Assembly: GCA_020342235.1 (NCBI GenBank)
Contig: CP073216.1
Span: forward strand, 558,001-622,000
Origin: Saccharomycopsis phalli
Taxonomy: Eukaryota > Ascomycota > Saccharomycetes > Ascoideales > Saccharomycopsidaceae
Length of the DNA: 64,000 bases
Direction of reading: 5' to 3'
In this document: piece after piece, positions 10,370-19,927 of the stretch
How positions within the stretch are numbered: position 1 is the first letter of the stretch
How the letters are laid out: each line of letters opens with the position of its first letter
Notes under the pieces: generated by a model
Seen by the model: only the letters and a program-made list of their open reading frames with translations
Databases searched by the model: none
Told to the model about the DNA's origin: nothing
Program-made: the position numbers and the translations under genes

Positions 10370-10488
10370 TTTGTACTGTGTCAAGCCGAGATACAAAACC
10401 CGTGTCAACCGATCAGGCAAGGAGTGACTTGTGCATGACTACAACTGGGTAATGCAAAAACCAGTAACGTATGTATTCAATAAAAGTG

Positions 10489-11280
10489 CTAATAAATTTG
10501 GGTCATGTCTTCTAGAACTAGTGCGATATGGTCGCTATATGTGTAGTATTGATAAAAAAAGCCAAAATCCAAAATGATTGATCCCAAATTGCCCACGAGG
10601 TACGGGAGCTCGTTATAAAAAAATGCAAGTTTGTTGTCTCCGTAGAGAAACTGATTAGAAGTTAAAATGCTGGTAGCATAGAAACTGTTTGCAAAGATGA
10701 CGATGGTGATGAACACCGGGGAAACTCCTTTTGTCGTCTTTCTGGTATAGTTTTTCCATAACTGGGGAATCCTCGAGGCTATGTAGCAGAATGCACATCC
10801 AAAGGCGATTATTCTCCCCACTGGAATATCCGATATTACCTGGGAGTTAATTGGAGAGGCGGAGGTGCCCTCAAAGTGAGTGGCCAAAAGAATGGACGTC
10901 GCAAGACTATTTTTTGACATTGACATGGAACCGTAACTATGTGTCAGGCATATTTCGAGATCTTCTTCCTCTGGATTGTTTTTGCCCTTGATGTAACTGC
11001 CATAGTACCAGTATTGAAAGAACATTACTCCGTCATTGCAGAGCGCATAGCAGCTGTTGTATAACTGAAATGGAAGTTGATGGGTCAAAATACATCCCAA
11101 GAAGTTCAAGAGGTCTCCTAGAAAAAGAAATAGAAGCCAATAAGGAGAAATCGCGTGTACTGATTTGTCCTTGTAGTTTTTATACTCTTGAGGAAGAAGT
11201 GCGACCAACCAGCATGAGAGCGAGCAAGTGCTAAAAATAATCGATAATGTACCAGCCCCTTGGCTATTTACGGATAGCAT
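10489..11280 (-). CDS. PQ-loop vacuolar amino-acid transporter (YPQ/RTC2 type)
   Basis: Seven-helix PQ-loop protein of 263 residues. Two PQ motifs are visible: LLPQEYKNYKDKSVHAISP near residue 28 and SRIPQLWKNYTRKTTKGVSP near residue 170, each followed by a hydrophobic helix. S. cerevisiae relatives Ypq1-3 export basic amino acids from the vacuole and Rtc2 is similar; which orthologue this is cannot be told from the sequence alone. A polar loop of about 50 residues with acidic EEED separates the two halves. The start is the ATG at 11280. Confidence 0.85.
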   Translation of the reverse strand: MLSVNSQGAGTLSIIFSTCSLSCWLVALLPQEYKNYKDKSVHAISPYWLLFLFLGDLLNFLGCILTHQLPFQLYNSCYALCNDGVMFFQYWYYGSYIKGKNNPEEEDLEICLTHSYGSMSMSKNSLATSILLATHFEGTSASPINSQVISDIPVGRIIAFGCAFCYIASRIPQLWKNYTRKTTKGVSPVFITIVIFANSFYATSILTSNQFLYGDNKLAFFYNELPYLVGNLGSIILDFGFFYQYYTYSDHIALVLEDMTQIY

Positions 11281-11426
11281 TCTATGAGAAGGAAATCAAG
11301 AGGAGAAGGGCAATAAATATGTAAGCTGATTGCGAAGGTCTAAAGATAAGATAAGGCACTACAAGGCCTGCATCATCATGCGTCTACATTTACTGCGGTC
11401 TGGGGCATGTATTAATATACAAATTT

Positions 11427-12367
11427 CTAGCACAAGTAAAAGTAGAACCAGCGTCTTTTGTAAGGGTCGTCTTCGGCATTGTGATCTAGATATTGTGACA
11501 GTCGTTTGATGTTCACCGATTCGCTTCGGGGAAGTATATCGGCGGAGTGGTGACGCGAGTGGTTATTTTGCAAGAAGATATTATTATTATTCAACAGTTC
11601 TCTATCAAAATGGTATGAATGCCGACTACTGTATCTTCTGTGTTTGGTTGAGGGGTATGTTTGGTTGATGTTGTAGTCATGTAGTGAGTGATCAAACTGG
11701 TGGGTCAAGGCCAACGAGGTTCTTTCTGGGGTTAGTGGAGACGCGAAAGTGACAGTTTCTTCTTCGTGTTCCAACAAAGGAGTTCTGGGGGTGACAATGT
11801 TGACACCTTTGCTGATTGGAGACGGGGTTTGGCGACCGATTATGTCCGGCGATTCAGAATGATCAAGTATAAACGCGGGACTATTAGACAAGTTTGAGGA
11901 CGTGCACACGTCTGCGGAGGTACCTTGGTTGATGATTTTGGACAAGATTTTCCCTGTGGTGTCTAGTGCCTCGGGAATTTCCTATATGGTTAGAATAGGA
12001 TAAGATATTATGATACTTACGATAGATTTAAATTGTTCGTATTGAGGATTAGGATAGAACTCGGGGTGGTTTGGTAACTTGTTTAGTATCAAGCTGGTAG
12101 TCAGTATGGGAGGTACTAGAAGCATTATACTCACTCTATGAACCTGGTGAGATCCACGTAGGCCTTTTCACAATTGCCACAGGATAGGCTTTCGACGGAC
12201 TAATTAAGTTAGTAAGGATCTGCTGTGGATAGGCAAGTGGCACTCACTTCTTCCAAGAGACAATTTGCAATGTCAAGCCAGGTGGAATATCCGGTGTCGG
12301 TTGAATAATTATATTGGAGACTCTTGGTCATTAGCCGGGAAACTTCATCCGAGTTCATTTTGGGCAT
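11427..12367 (-). CDS. RFU1: Rfu1-like regulator of free ubiquitin, four exons
   Basis: Exons are 12367-12248, 12199-12135, 12093-12021 and 11981-11427. Introns are 48, 41 and 39 nt, with GTGAGT/GTGAGT/GTAAGT donors and CTAAC, CTGAC and CTAAC branch sites. All junctions keep frame, giving 270 residues. The N-terminal helical domain (USP8-dimerisation/MIT-like) contains YVDLTRFIDLILNKLPNHPEF, which matches S. cerevisiae Rfu1 (RYVDLLTNKLSRHPE). Rfu1 inhibits the Doa4 deubiquitinase and preserves free ubiquitin at endosomes. The C-terminal exon is a disordered Ser/Pro/His tail with several S/T-P sites and no equivalent in Rfu1. An alternative start is the ATG three codons further in. Four exons are many for a budding-yeast gene. 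Confidence 0.75.
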
Positions 12368-13318
12368 AGGCTAGTTGATGGCGAGAATCGGTTGTTACTT
12401 CGGTGCATAAACTATGACAGATATTGTTTGAAAATATAAAAATACCAAGATTTGATTGGTAAGGCTGTCAGATCTCAGACAAATTTTATTGGCCTATTGC
12501 AATGTTCTGAGAGAAAGTTGACTCAGGGAGAGAAAATGACCATAATTTATAATTTTTCTGCTGATATTATTAGTAAATGCCAATGATTTCCTATTGCTGA
12601 TTTGGGATCGGCGATGAGAAAAACTATGAGGGTACACCTAAATGCATGTGGTAGTCCGCAGGTCTGTGATCAGCGTGGAATAATTAACCTTTCACCACTA
12701 CGGATCCAGGAATAATGTGCGATCGGAAATCCGCAATTTCACTACGACACTCGTATTTGACGTGACTTTCCAGTTGTGGCTACACAACATCACCGCTACC
12801 CACCCAGTGCCTTGTGCCTTTTGAGGATGGTGAAGATGAGTCAAGGCCATCGACAGGCGTGGTGTACACAGGCATGAGCCACGGTTTACGTACCTTTGTT
12901 GACTTGGGTTTCCATTTATAGAATTTGTTTGGAACTAGGTTTATTCACGTTTTCTAGTCACCGCACAATGTGCCTAAGATTAGAAATGACCCAACGTACG
13001 TCATGGGTTGTACCTCACATTGTGAATACGCCTCGACGGCGTGCCACTTGCGGAGAATGAAAGAAATGTGGATGGCCGGTGTAGGGTGATTATAGGAGTC
13101 GATTTTACTATTTTGTGCTAGCATCAGCCGGTACACTCATATCAAAGCTCAACGGTTTTAAGCTCGCTGTGGAAGGCGCAAGTGCGTCCAGGGCTTCCCC
13201 ACAGCACCACCTGGTGTATGGGTGTGGGTGTGGATGTGCAATGGGAAAAACAGGCTCGCAGCATTGCCGGTAACCACAACGTTTTCTACATTAGGATATA
13301 TGCAAAGATAAATAATAC
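12368..13318. other. Intergenic region, divergent promoter
   Basis: About 950 bp separate the divergent RFU1-like and Zn2Cys6 genes. I see no coding frame of conserved character, no tRNA and no tandem array. Palindrome-like CGG/CCG half-sites typical of Zn2Cys6 factors are scattered but not clearly arranged. Confidence 0.5.
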
Positions 13319-15676
13319 ATGCCTGGGAGACAAATTCCTTCTTCGCTTACCTCCAAGTTCCAAGTGATAGCTCCCGGCACCACCAACAGTACTCCAAAGG
13401 CGCCCCCAGCGAAGCGGATCCCAGCATGCTTGCGCTGCAGAAAATCCAAGGTGAAGTGCAACAACACGGGCGAGGCGCCTTGCCAGAGGTGCAAGCAGGG
13501 AGGCTGGGAGTGTGTGTTCCAGTTGAAGGTTGCGAGTTCGTCGACCACGGAAGTGAGGCCGGTGGTGTCTGACGAGAGCAGCAAGGAACAATGGAAGAAC
13601 AGTGTGGAGACCCAGTTGGAGGGGTTTGGCGATCGATTGAATGACATCATGGGGTTTCTCAAGGATGGCAAGTTCAACGGTAATTTGGAAAACGTGCCTG
13701 TGTATCGGCACCAGCCACGCCAGCAATATCGGTATCCACCCATGCACCCGGGGCAGATCAATTATCCTGCATACCCACCTGTCAATCTCTACGACGATGA
13801 GACAGCTGGGATTGCGAGTATGATGCGGTACCCGTCGAATATGGATCCTGGGCTTGACAATGAGTTGCGGCGGCCGTTTGAGGAGTACAGGCGTGTGGCG
13901 GAGCTGCAGCGTGCGCTGGAAAAGTTCCTGCGCACGCTGGAAAGGTTGCCGTTGGAGGAGTTCCTGCGCACGCTGGAAAAGTTGCCATTTGAGCTCCAGC
14001 CGCCGTTGAAGCGGCCTCTCGAGGAGTACTCCGATGTGCTGACAAAGCGGCAAAAGGTGGGGGACGACTTGCGGAGCGTTGTCAGCTACGAGGAGTTTGA
14101 CGAGCTCTTTGGCCTCTTCAACAAGACAACCACGCCGTACTTGTTTGGGTTTGACTTGCTGGGCTTGGACCGCCGATTGATGTATGTGACGTCGGAGTTG
14201 TTTTCGTCGTTGGTGTGTCTCATTGGAGCCATGAGCTCGGCCCGGTACAAGCACATGGTGGACGAGCTCCGACGAATATACACGCGGGAGGTGACCGAGA
14301 CCGTGCTCCACAGCAAAGGACTGGGCGGGCTTTTAAACGACGACGATGGGCCGGGAGAGGCCGAGTACAATGCGTTTGTGGGGCTTGCGCACGCGGCTTC
14401 GCAGTGGAGGAAGTGGAACTTGATGACCAAGGAGGAGAAGGAGACCGAGCGGGCGAGCATGCGGGACTTCCAGACGTTCTTGGGCATTGCGGCACTCTGC
14501 ATTGCGACGCTCTGGTTTGACAAGTCCCAGCTCTTCCTTGGGGCTGCGTACCAAATGGCGGCGGATCTCCGGCTCAGCCGATCGTATACCAAGCTCCAGC
14601 GGATTACGCCAGTAGAGCCTGGAGACGCCGACGAGGGGCTGGGGTATGTGACGGAGACGGACAAATTGAAGCTCTGGTACTTTCTCTACTTGGCAAATGG
14701 CCACCAGAGCGTGCTTGCCAAGAAACCGGCCATGGCCGGCACCCAGGACTTTTCGTTGAACAACCTGCGGAAGTTGCTTCTCAATGCAGAGCTGGATTCT
14801 GCAATGTTGGTGGGCGATTCCCCAGCAACGGACAAGACGTTGAACGAGCGGTTGATTGCCAAGGCGACCACGTACAACGACCTCAACTTGGTGTCGCAGC
14901 TAGAGCTCACCCAGGCGTTGAACTTGGTGTTCAGCGGCGACGCCTGGGACATTGTCACCCCGGACTTGTTTGGGTTGCCCTGGAAGACCAACCTCGAGCT
15001 CGACAAGTGGATGGTGCACTGGACCTGCTTGCTCACCCCGATCCACATTGGCAACAGCTGGCCAATCAAGTCGATGTCGATCTACTACTACTTTGCCCGC
15101 ATGCACATCAACAACGAGTTCTTCAAGGCCCTCACGGGGTCGCGGAAAAGGCCGTCGAGGGCCGTGAACGTGGTCAAGAAGGACCATGAGTTGGACAGCT
15201 CAGAGATCGCAGTGATCTCGGCGCAGACGTTGGTGCAGTCCGTCACTCGCGACCGCGACATTGTAGAGAACTTGGCGTTTGCCCCGGTTCACATCTTTGT
15301 GATGTTGTACTATGCGGCGTTGGTGCTTCTTGAGTCGCACGCGACCGAGCTCGGCGAGAAGGTCAACTTTGAGGAGGCATCGGCAAAGTACTTTAACAAT
15401 CTCATTTTGGTGAAGTCGCTTCTCAACATTTTTGCCGAGAACTTGCCCATTGACCGCGAGTTTGGCATGCGGTTGGCGGACAGTCTCAAGCGGAAGTTTG
15501 AGAGCAAGTGCCAGATGCTCAAGCGGGTCAGCGAGACGCATTTGGGGCACAAGGACACTGACAAGATCCGGCAGTTGGATGATTTGGAGGATCTGGAGGT
15601 GAGGCATCTCTTGGATGGGCAAGAGTCCAAGGCCCAGATCTTGGCGTGGCCAGGCACCAACCATGGCCATCCGTAG
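13319..15676 (+). CDS. Zn(II)2Cys6 transcription factor
   Basis: Fungal binuclear-zinc regulator of 785 residues. The DNA-binding cluster lies at about residues 37-65: CLRC, six residues, C, seven residues, CQRC, six residues, C, with a basic RKSKVK loop. The remainder resembles the fungal-specific regulatory domain (IGAMSSARY, FLGIAALCIATLWFDKS, YFLYLANGHQSVL). Between them, at about residues 185-245, are imperfect 36-bp internal repeats (EFLRTLE type) dense in CTG codons, which would read as serine-rich if CTG is Ser here. I cannot assign a target pathway. Neighbouring ERG1 is suggestive only. Third positions are strongly GC-biased. Confidence 0.88.
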   Translation: MPGRQIPSSLTSKFQVIAPGTTNSTPKAPPAKRIPACLRCRKSKVKCNNTGEAPCQRCKQGGWECVFQLKVASSSTTEVRPVVSDESSKEQWKNSVETQLEGFGDRLNDIMGFLKDGKFNGNLENVPVYRHQPRQQYRYPPMHPGQINYPAYPPVNLYDDETAGIASMMRYPSNMDPGLDNELRRPFEEYRRVAELQRALEKFLRTLERLPLEEFLRTLEKLPFELQPPLKRPLEEYSDVLTKRQKVGDDLRSVVSYEEFDELFGLFNKTTTPYLFGFDLLGLDRRLMYVTSELFSSLVCLIGAMSSARYKHMVDELRRIYTREVTETVLHSKGLGGLLNDDDGPGEAEYNAFVGLAHAASQWRKWNLMTKEEKETERASMRDFQTFLGIAALCIATLWFDKSQLFLGAAYQMAADLRLSRSYTKLQRITPVEPGDADEGLGYVTETDKLKLWYFLYLANGHQSVLAKKPAMAGTQDFSLNNLRKLLLNAELDSAMLVGDSPATDKTLNERLIAKATTYNDLNLVSQLELTQALNLVFSGDAWDIVTPDLFGLPWKTNLELDKWMVHWTCLLTPIHIGNSWPIKSMSIYYYFARMHINNEFFKALTGSRKRPSRAVNVVKKDHELDSSEIAVISAQTLVQSVTRDRDIVENLAFAPVHIFVMLYYAALVLLESHATELGEKVNFEEASAKYFNNLILVKSLLNIFAENLPIDREFGMRLADSLKRKFESKCQMLKRVSETHLGHKDTDKIRQLDDLEDLEVRHLLDGQESKAQILAWPGTNHGHP
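13905..13990 (+). repeat. In-frame 36-bp imperfect tandem repeat, CTG-dense
   Basis: ttcctgcgcacgctggaaa occurs at 13925 and again at 13961, with a degenerate copy before it. Six CTG codons fall within about 25 codons, the highest density I saw in the window. Confidence 0.75.
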
Positions 15677-15780
15677 GTGTATTATATGAGTGATTGATGA
15701 TGTAGTTGTGGCCGGGTATGTACTTGTAAGTTAAATGTCTGCATAGATTCAATTTACTGGTCTAGACTACTGGTTATAGA

Positions 15781-15857
15781 CTCTATTACTCCAAGACTCT
15801 ATTACTCCAAGACTCTATTACTCCAAGACTCTATTACTCCAAGACTCTACTGCTCCA
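15781..15857. repeat. 16-bp tandem repeat downstream of the Zn2Cys6 gene
   Basis: The unit ctctattactccaaga is perfect four times (15781-15844) and then degenerates. The rest of the gap to about 16110 is pyrimidine-rich with loose repeats of ctccactacactcc and acatatcaacataccactacact. It fills the 579-bp space between the Zn2Cys6 gene and ERG1; no gene is seen there. Confidence 0.9.
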
Positions 15858-16219
15858 CTTGTATCTCCAGTAGAATCCACATATATCTCTACTGACTCCA
15901 CTATACACCTCTTATATCTCCTCTTTACCATGTCTTATCGCTCCATTTAAATCTCCACTACACTCCACTTGTCTCCACTACACTCCAATTACTCCTCTTG
16001 CATCTCCACTACACCCCTTACATCACAAATATCACTACACTCCTTACATATCAACATACCACTACACTTACATATCAACATACCACTACACTTACATCTC
16101 AACATACCACTAGCACACTTTCTACGTGCTGGCGTATGCCGCTATTCTGCGTATTCCCTTAGAGGCTAATTTTCACATGGCTGCATTGGACTTTTTTATA
16201 CGACCAGTGCGAAAATCCA

Positions 16220-16229
16220 CTATATATAC
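16220..16229 (+). promoter_or_regulatory. TATA box of ERG1
   Basis: A TATATATA element within ctatatataca lies about 30 bp before the ERG1 start codon. Confidence 0.5.
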
Positions 16230-16255
16230 ATCACGCGTGCCCACGCCCGTATACA

Positions 16256-17707
16256 ATGAACCACTTTGATGTTATTGTCGTTGGTGCCGGAGTGGTGGGG
16301 CCGGCCATTGCCACTGCTTTAGGCCGTCAGGGCAGAAGTGTCTTGTTGGTGGAGCGCGACTGGACCCAGCCAGATCGCATTGTGGGCGAGTTGATGCAGC
16401 CAGCAGGCTTGAGAGCCCTCAAGTCGCTTGGAATGATCGCAGCCGTCAATGGGATCGAGGCAATCCACGTCGACGGATACAGCATCTTTTACCACGGGCA
16501 AAAGCTCACAATCGACTACCCTTACAAGGAGCCGTCCTTCAGAGCCGATAGCGTGCCGCATTGTGTCTCCGAGACAAACGACAAACTCGCAAGCGACTCG
16601 ACCCTCAGTGCCAAGTACTTTGATGACAACGAGCGCGAGGTCGGAGTGGCCTTTCGTCACGGTGAGTTCATCATGAATCTCCGTAATATTGCCCGGGCCG
16701 AGAAAAACGTCACTTGTCTCAAGGGTGTGGTGATCAAGGTGCAAAGGGACGCGATTGGCCGAGTCCAGGGCGTGGTGGTGAACGAGGACGAGAAAAAAGA
16801 CGTGCACTACTCCGCCGACTTGACCATATGCTGCGACGGGATCTTCTCCAAGTTCAGAAAAGAGCTTGCGCCAAACAACCTTCCCACCGTCGGGTCGCAC
16901 TTTGTCTCGCTCTCGTTGGAACACGCCGACTTGCCGTCACCGCACCACGGACACGTTATTCTCAGCCACGAGGCCCCGGTGCTTGTGTATCAAATCTCCC
17001 CGTCCGAAACCCGAATCCTCTGCGCATACCGGTCGGAGAAATTACCCTCGCTAAACGACCCGCAATTCAAACAGTTCTTGCACCAGTCCTTGCCCCAGAT
17101 CCTCCCCAAACAGCTCGTGCCCTCGTATACCCATGCGTTGCTGCTGTCTCGCGTCAGAATCATGCCCAACTCGTACTTACTCGCCAAGAAGAACACCACT
17201 CCAGGGTTGTTGGTCTTGGGCGACGCCCTCAACATGCGACACCCATTGACCGGAGGCGGCATGACTGTGGGGTTGAACGACGCCGCACTCATTGCCAAGT
17301 TACTTGCCCCGGAAATCGTGCCTTCGTTCAAGGACTCCGACAAGGTCCTCCGTCAGTTGGACAGGTTCCACTCCTCGAGAAAGCCCTTGGACTCGGTGAT
17401 CAACGTGCTCTCTTTTGCATTGTACTCGTTGTTTGCAGCAGACAGCCGCTACCTCTCCATTCTACAAGAGGGCTGCTTCCACTACTTGGTGAAGGTCAAC
17501 TACCCCATTGGCTTGCTCTCGGGCTTGATACCAAGCCCCTACATGCTTTTCAAGCACTTTTTCACCGTCGCTTTCTACGCCATCGGCCGCAATTTCGTCC
17601 AGAACGGCTGGCTCTTGGCTCCTTTGTCCATCTACGAGGCAGTGCTAACCCTCTACACGGCAATCGTGGTGTTTACCCCATACATGTGGAACGAGTGGAC
17701 TTCCTAA
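16256..17707 (+). CDS. ERG1: Squalene epoxidase
   Basis: FAD monooxygenase that converts squalene to 2,3-oxidosqualene, the first oxygen-dependent step of ergosterol synthesis, on the ER and lipid droplets. It has 483 residues, the normal length. The FAD-binding GxGxxG motif is near residue 10 (VVGAGVVGPAIA). The second FAD motif is LVLGDALNMRHPLTGGGMTVGLNDA near residue 320. C-terminal hydrophobic helices anchor it to the membrane. Reading the first ~350 codons I found only one CTG pair, in a variable stretch (HALLLSRVR), although CTC is frequent. CBP4 follows 65 bp downstream in the same direction. Confidence 0.97.
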   Translation: MNHFDVIVVGAGVVGPAIATALGRQGRSVLLVERDWTQPDRIVGELMQPAGLRALKSLGMIAAVNGIEAIHVDGYSIFYHGQKLTIDYPYKEPSFRADSVPHCVSETNDKLASDSTLSAKYFDDNEREVGVAFRHGEFIMNLRNIARAEKNVTCLKGVVIKVQRDAIGRVQGVVVNEDEKKDVHYSADLTICCDGIFSKFRKELAPNNLPTVGSHFVSLSLEHADLPSPHHGHVILSHEAPVLVYQISPSETRILCAYRSEKLPSLNDPQFKQFLHQSLPQILPKQLVPSYTHALLLSRVRIMPNSYLLAKKNTTPGLLVLGDALNMRHPLTGGGMTVGLNDAALIAKLLAPEIVPSFKDSDKVLRQLDRFHSSRKPLDSVINVLSFALYSLFAADSRYLSILQEGCFHYLVKVNYPIGLLSGLIPSPYMLFKHFFTVAFYAIGRNFVQNGWLLAPLSIYEAVLTLYTAIVVFTPYMWNEWTS

Positions 17708-17772
17708 TATAGTGTCTGTAAGGGCTCATAATACAACATACTAAGCAGTTTTTCCTCAGCCGTAGTTCAACC

Positions 17773-18210
17773 ATGGCGGAAGTACCACTCTGGGTCAGAT
17801 GGAGTAAAGTGCTCCTCACCGGCGCGTCAATCACTGGGGTCGGAGTCGTCTTGTACAAATTCACCACGCCAACCGACGAGCAACTTATTGCTCGCATGTC
17901 TCCTGAGGTCCGCGCCCAGTACGAGCGAGAACGAGGTTTACGAAGAAAAGAGCAAGAGGAGCTAATAAAAATCGTCAAGCAAACCTCTGCCTCCAACGAC
18001 CCGATTTGGATGACCGGTCCAATTAAGTCGCCGCTCGAGGCCAGAGGAGAACAGATGAAGCTCAGAGAGCAGCACGAGCGAGAAATCGCCGAAAAGCAGC
18101 AGCAAGAGGAGTTGCTCAAGATCAGAAGGCAAATCGAAGAGGCTCAGGCCACCGCGCAATCCGAGAACCGCAAGGAGGTGTCCAAGGGTTGGTTTGGCTG
18201 GGGGAAGTAG
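17773..18210 (+). CDS. CBP4: Cytochrome bc1 assembly factor Cbp4
   Basis: Inner-membrane assembly factor that acts with the Cbp3-Cbp6 complex on newly made cytochrome b for complex III. It has 145 residues. One N-terminal membrane segment is present (about residues 10-28), followed by the conserved YKFTTPTDEQLIARMSPEVR and then DPIWMTGPIKSP, the family signature. A charged coiled coil ends the protein. The start ATG at 17773 is in a good context (ACCATGG). Confidence 0.93.
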   Translation: MAEVPLWVRWSKVLLTGASITGVGVVLYKFTTPTDEQLIARMSPEVRAQYERERGLRRKEQEELIKIVKQTSASNDPIWMTGPIKSPLEARGEQMKLREQHEREIAEKQQQEELLKIRRQIEEAQATAQSENRKEVSKGWFGWGK

Positions 18211-18503
18211 TTAAGCATAATGTCATTAGTTGTATATAGTAAGAATTGGTCTAGTGGTTCATGAATTCTCCCAATGTGGGTATGTAATAAAGGAAGAGTT
18301 TACTTGTCGGCTCCATTCTGGCTGGCTGATCTGCTGTCAAGGCAATGGTCTAGCCAGGCTGTTTTACAGAGAACGAGTCTCCTATTCCAAATTCCAAGTA
18401 TAATCAGGCTTGAATATTCAAGCGAATATATTTTCCATCTGACCTACGTATTATTCTTCGTCAGTCCTAATTATATTTTCCATCTGACCTACTTGTAATT
18501 TTC

Positions 18504-18629
18504 CATCAGTCCTATTCCAATTCTCATCAGTTCTATTCCAATTCTCATCAGTCCTATTACAATCCTCATCAGTCCTATTACAATCCTCATCAGTCCTATT
18601 ACAACCCTCATCAGTCCTATTCCAATTTC
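18504..18629. repeat. 21-bp tandem repeat just past the APS3 stop
   Basis: Six copies of a 21-bp unit (catcagtcctattacaatcct and variants) start at 18504, 18525, 18546, 18567, 18588 and 18609. The array ends 14 bp from the APS3 stop codon. The wider 18211-18642 gap also holds tatattttccatctgacc twice (near 18428 and 18473), and no gene. Confidence 0.92.
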
Positions 18630-18642
18630 CAATCTGGCATTC

Positions 18643-19315
18643 TCATCGTGCGTTCCATCCTCTTCGCGCACTGCTAGCTGTACTATTGGCAATTTGCAGA
18701 AACATACTCGAGGCATTGGCAATTGCTCCAGAAAGAGCTCCAGAAGCAAGCCCCGCCAGCGTGCCCTTGTTTGAACCAGTAAAGGTCTCGCTGTTTGCGT
18801 TTTCCACCGCCTCGACAATGTTTTGTAGACTTGTATCTATCACCAATCCGCCCTGGATCATTTCCTCCAACACCGACTCGAGCACCTGCCAACCAAAGAC
18901 AAGGTCAAGCTCACAGACATTCTGGAACCACCTATCAAGGCATTCAACAAACACTTGGATCAAGTCCAATATACCGAGCTCGCTCTCTTGCTCGTCGACA
19001 ATAAACACAAAATATAGAGTGGCATAGTGCCGGTAAATAACTCGGATATCCTCAATGCCCTCTAGCAAAGGGGGAGGAGTGAGAAACGAACACTGGTCAG
19101 AGGGTCTTTGTGATATAAGCTGGTACACCTGGCGTACCAATAATATCTGAGTGTTCAAATCCTAAAGGTCAGTGGGGAAACAACGGCACAAGGCACTTAC
19201 TAATGGTGTGTAGAATTTCATCAACCGAGGAAGGGCATCCTTATTGACTATGAAGTTAGTGACTATCGCCCGATTCGGCATCTCGATACTCACATATTAG
19301 CACAGAATGTATCAT
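18643..19315 (-). CDS. APS3: AP-3 adaptor complex sigma subunit, three exons
   Basis: Small sigma subunit of the AP-3 adaptor that sorts cargo from Golgi to vacuole. Exons are 19315-19294, 19247-19201 and 19161-18643. The introns are 46 nt (GTGAGT, CACTAAC, CATAG) and 39 nt (GTAAGT, CACTGAC, TTTAG). The spliced N-terminus reads MIHSVLIFNKDALPRLMKFY, as in other sigma-3 subunits. The longin-like core follows (YRHYATLYFVFIVDEQESEL, then ELDLVFGWQVLESVLEEMI). It has 195 residues with a Gly/Ala/Ser-rich C-terminal tail not usual for sigma subunits. Confidence 0.94.
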
Positions 19316-19927
19316 TTCTTTGATGGCAGCAAGAATGATTGGGCATCAACAATCGTCAAAATTTAAAAAGGTGAAGCGTTTTGAGAATTTGGGGGGTGTG
19401 CCTGCACCGCCAATAAAATATATAAATTTATTATCCAAATATTAAAACAAACAGGATATATACTGGCACTGTGTAATTATTTCCGATACTGTTCGGCAAA
19501 CGCTTCCTACTCCGATCATGCTTTATCATCCAACATGGCAAGGTACCAATCCGGTACCTGGCAGAGTGAATATTGTACACATGATGAGCATGTGTGATTT
19601 ACAATACCTAATTGCTAGTGCATCCAATTTCAATTATCCGTAGTGATGGCTGATTTCCGTTCTCACCGCAATTTGCAAACATATCAAGGGCGTGTTGTTG
19701 CTACGTTGCAACCACGGTATTCCAATCTACAAGTTCCTGGTGGAAAGTCTGGGAATATTGGTTTCAATCCGGTATAGATTGGGGATCCTACTGCAAAGAA
19801 TGCCGATTGCAGCTGTGGCATATAGGCTATAGCTCTTTTGGGACAACATAATAGAACAATTTTGAATATAAATATAGGCCAAAAAATCATTAATATATTA
19901 TTATTATTATTATTCAAATCATCTTCA
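19316..19927. promoter_or_regulatory. Divergent APS3 / aspartyl protease promoter region
   Basis: About 610 bp without a gene. A TATA-like aatataaatata element lies near 19864-19875, about 55 bp before the protease ATG. A run of five TTA/ATT trinucleotides follows near 19896-19912 in the probable 5' leader. Nothing else stands out. Confidence 0.45.

Noticed and set aside
13286-14311. A 341-codon antisense frame over the Zn2Cys6 gene
   Set aside because: Caused by GC-rich third positions on the coding strand; composition is Arg/His/Leu-rich shadow.
16714-17712. A 332-codon frame overlapping ERG1 in another phase
   Set aside because: Arg/Pro-rich shadow composition with no recognisable family; ERG1 is unmistakable in the other frame.
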